Shown here: positions 63,954 to 64,000 of the stretch, piece after piece
How positions within the stretch are numbered: the first letter of the stretch is position 1
Layout of the letters: every line of letters begins with the position of its first letter
Translations under genes and position numbers: made by a program
Source of the DNA: Spiroplasma citri
Lineage (GTDB): Bacteria > Bacillota_I > Bacilli_A > Mycoplasmatales > Mycoplasmataceae
Length of the DNA stretch: 64,000 bases
Assembly (NCBI RefSeq): GCF_001886855.1
Contig: NZ_CP013197.1
Location: forward strand, 1,364,001 to 1,428,000
Direction: 5' to 3'
Notes under the pieces: generated by a model
The model's database searches: none
What the model saw: the letters and a program-made list of their open reading frames with translations, nothing else
What the model was told of the DNA's origin: nothing

Positions 63954-64000
63954 ATGATAGATAAAGAAAATATTATTATTAAAAATGAAAATGGTACTTA
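63954..64000 (+). CDS. Start of next phage gene, leaves the window
   Basis: ATG at 63954 with AAGAGGT upstream: M-I-D-K-E-N-I-I-I-K-N-E-N-G-T. Directly follows the previous gene, same strand. Too short to name. Confidence 0.5.
   Translation, partial: MIDKENIIIKNENGT

Overview
This is chromosomal DNA of a Spiroplasma, most likely of the S. citri group. TGA is read as tryptophan throughout: trxA, rnc, dnaK, clpB, mgtA, pepF and others are open only with code 4. The DNA is very AT-rich and carries many copies of SpV1/SVTS2-like plectrovirus (filamentous ssDNA phage) sequence, IS30-type transposases and small lipoprotein genes. The organism and virus assignments rest on recognised families and layout; no database search was run.

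Layout. 1-1229: thioredoxin and a Cof-type HAD phosphatase. 1386-6546: a partial plectrovirus-like element (transposase, lipoprotein, virion protein, small membrane proteins, coat protein) bounded by inverted terminal sequences. 6560-8081: decayed surface or exported protein genes. 8268-8811: six tRNA genes (Asn-Glu-Val-Thr-Lys-Leu in transcription order) with promoter and terminator. 9011-9919: PnuC-like transporter. 9966-13815: IS remnant, an 834-bp-arm palindrome made of two head-to-head plectrovirus segments, then two proteins sharing a second inverted duplication. 14160-16320: tailed-phage remnants that truncate a purine-riboswitch-controlled NCS2 permease. 17654-20574: second plectrovirus unit with an intact transposase, inserted in a dead ABC permease.

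21578-33979 is the conserved core: pnp-plsX-rnc, a rhodanese, the heat-shock cluster clpB-hrcA-grpE-dnaK-dnaJ (CIRCE before clpB, HrcA-like palindrome before hrcA) and a second Cof phosphatase. 34246-46512 is accessory: secreted proteins with a shared module, a membrane-type zinc metalloprotease, aldo/keto reductase, broken glpX, an EamA-type transporter, decayed lipoproteins and IS3 scraps. 46688-54937 holds a 113-bp mini-element, pepF, a leucyl aminopeptidase, a P-type Mg2+ ATPase and an amino acid permease. 55187-64000 returns to mobile DNA: transposase fragments, a PTS IIB gene, a lipoprotein, a membrane protein, two convergent transposase remnants and a run of tailed-phage genes leaving the window.

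General theme: housekeeping genes are intact, while viral, surface and some metabolic genes carry single-base homopolymer shifts, short tandem duplications or nonsense codons. Viral DNA repeatedly lies in inverted, head-to-head form. The most notable items are the 834-bp palindrome and its 27-bp core repeats, the TIR-like ends of viral units, an exported protein with an EPIYA-like and an SH3-ligand-like motif behind an A8 tract, and an HExxH protease.
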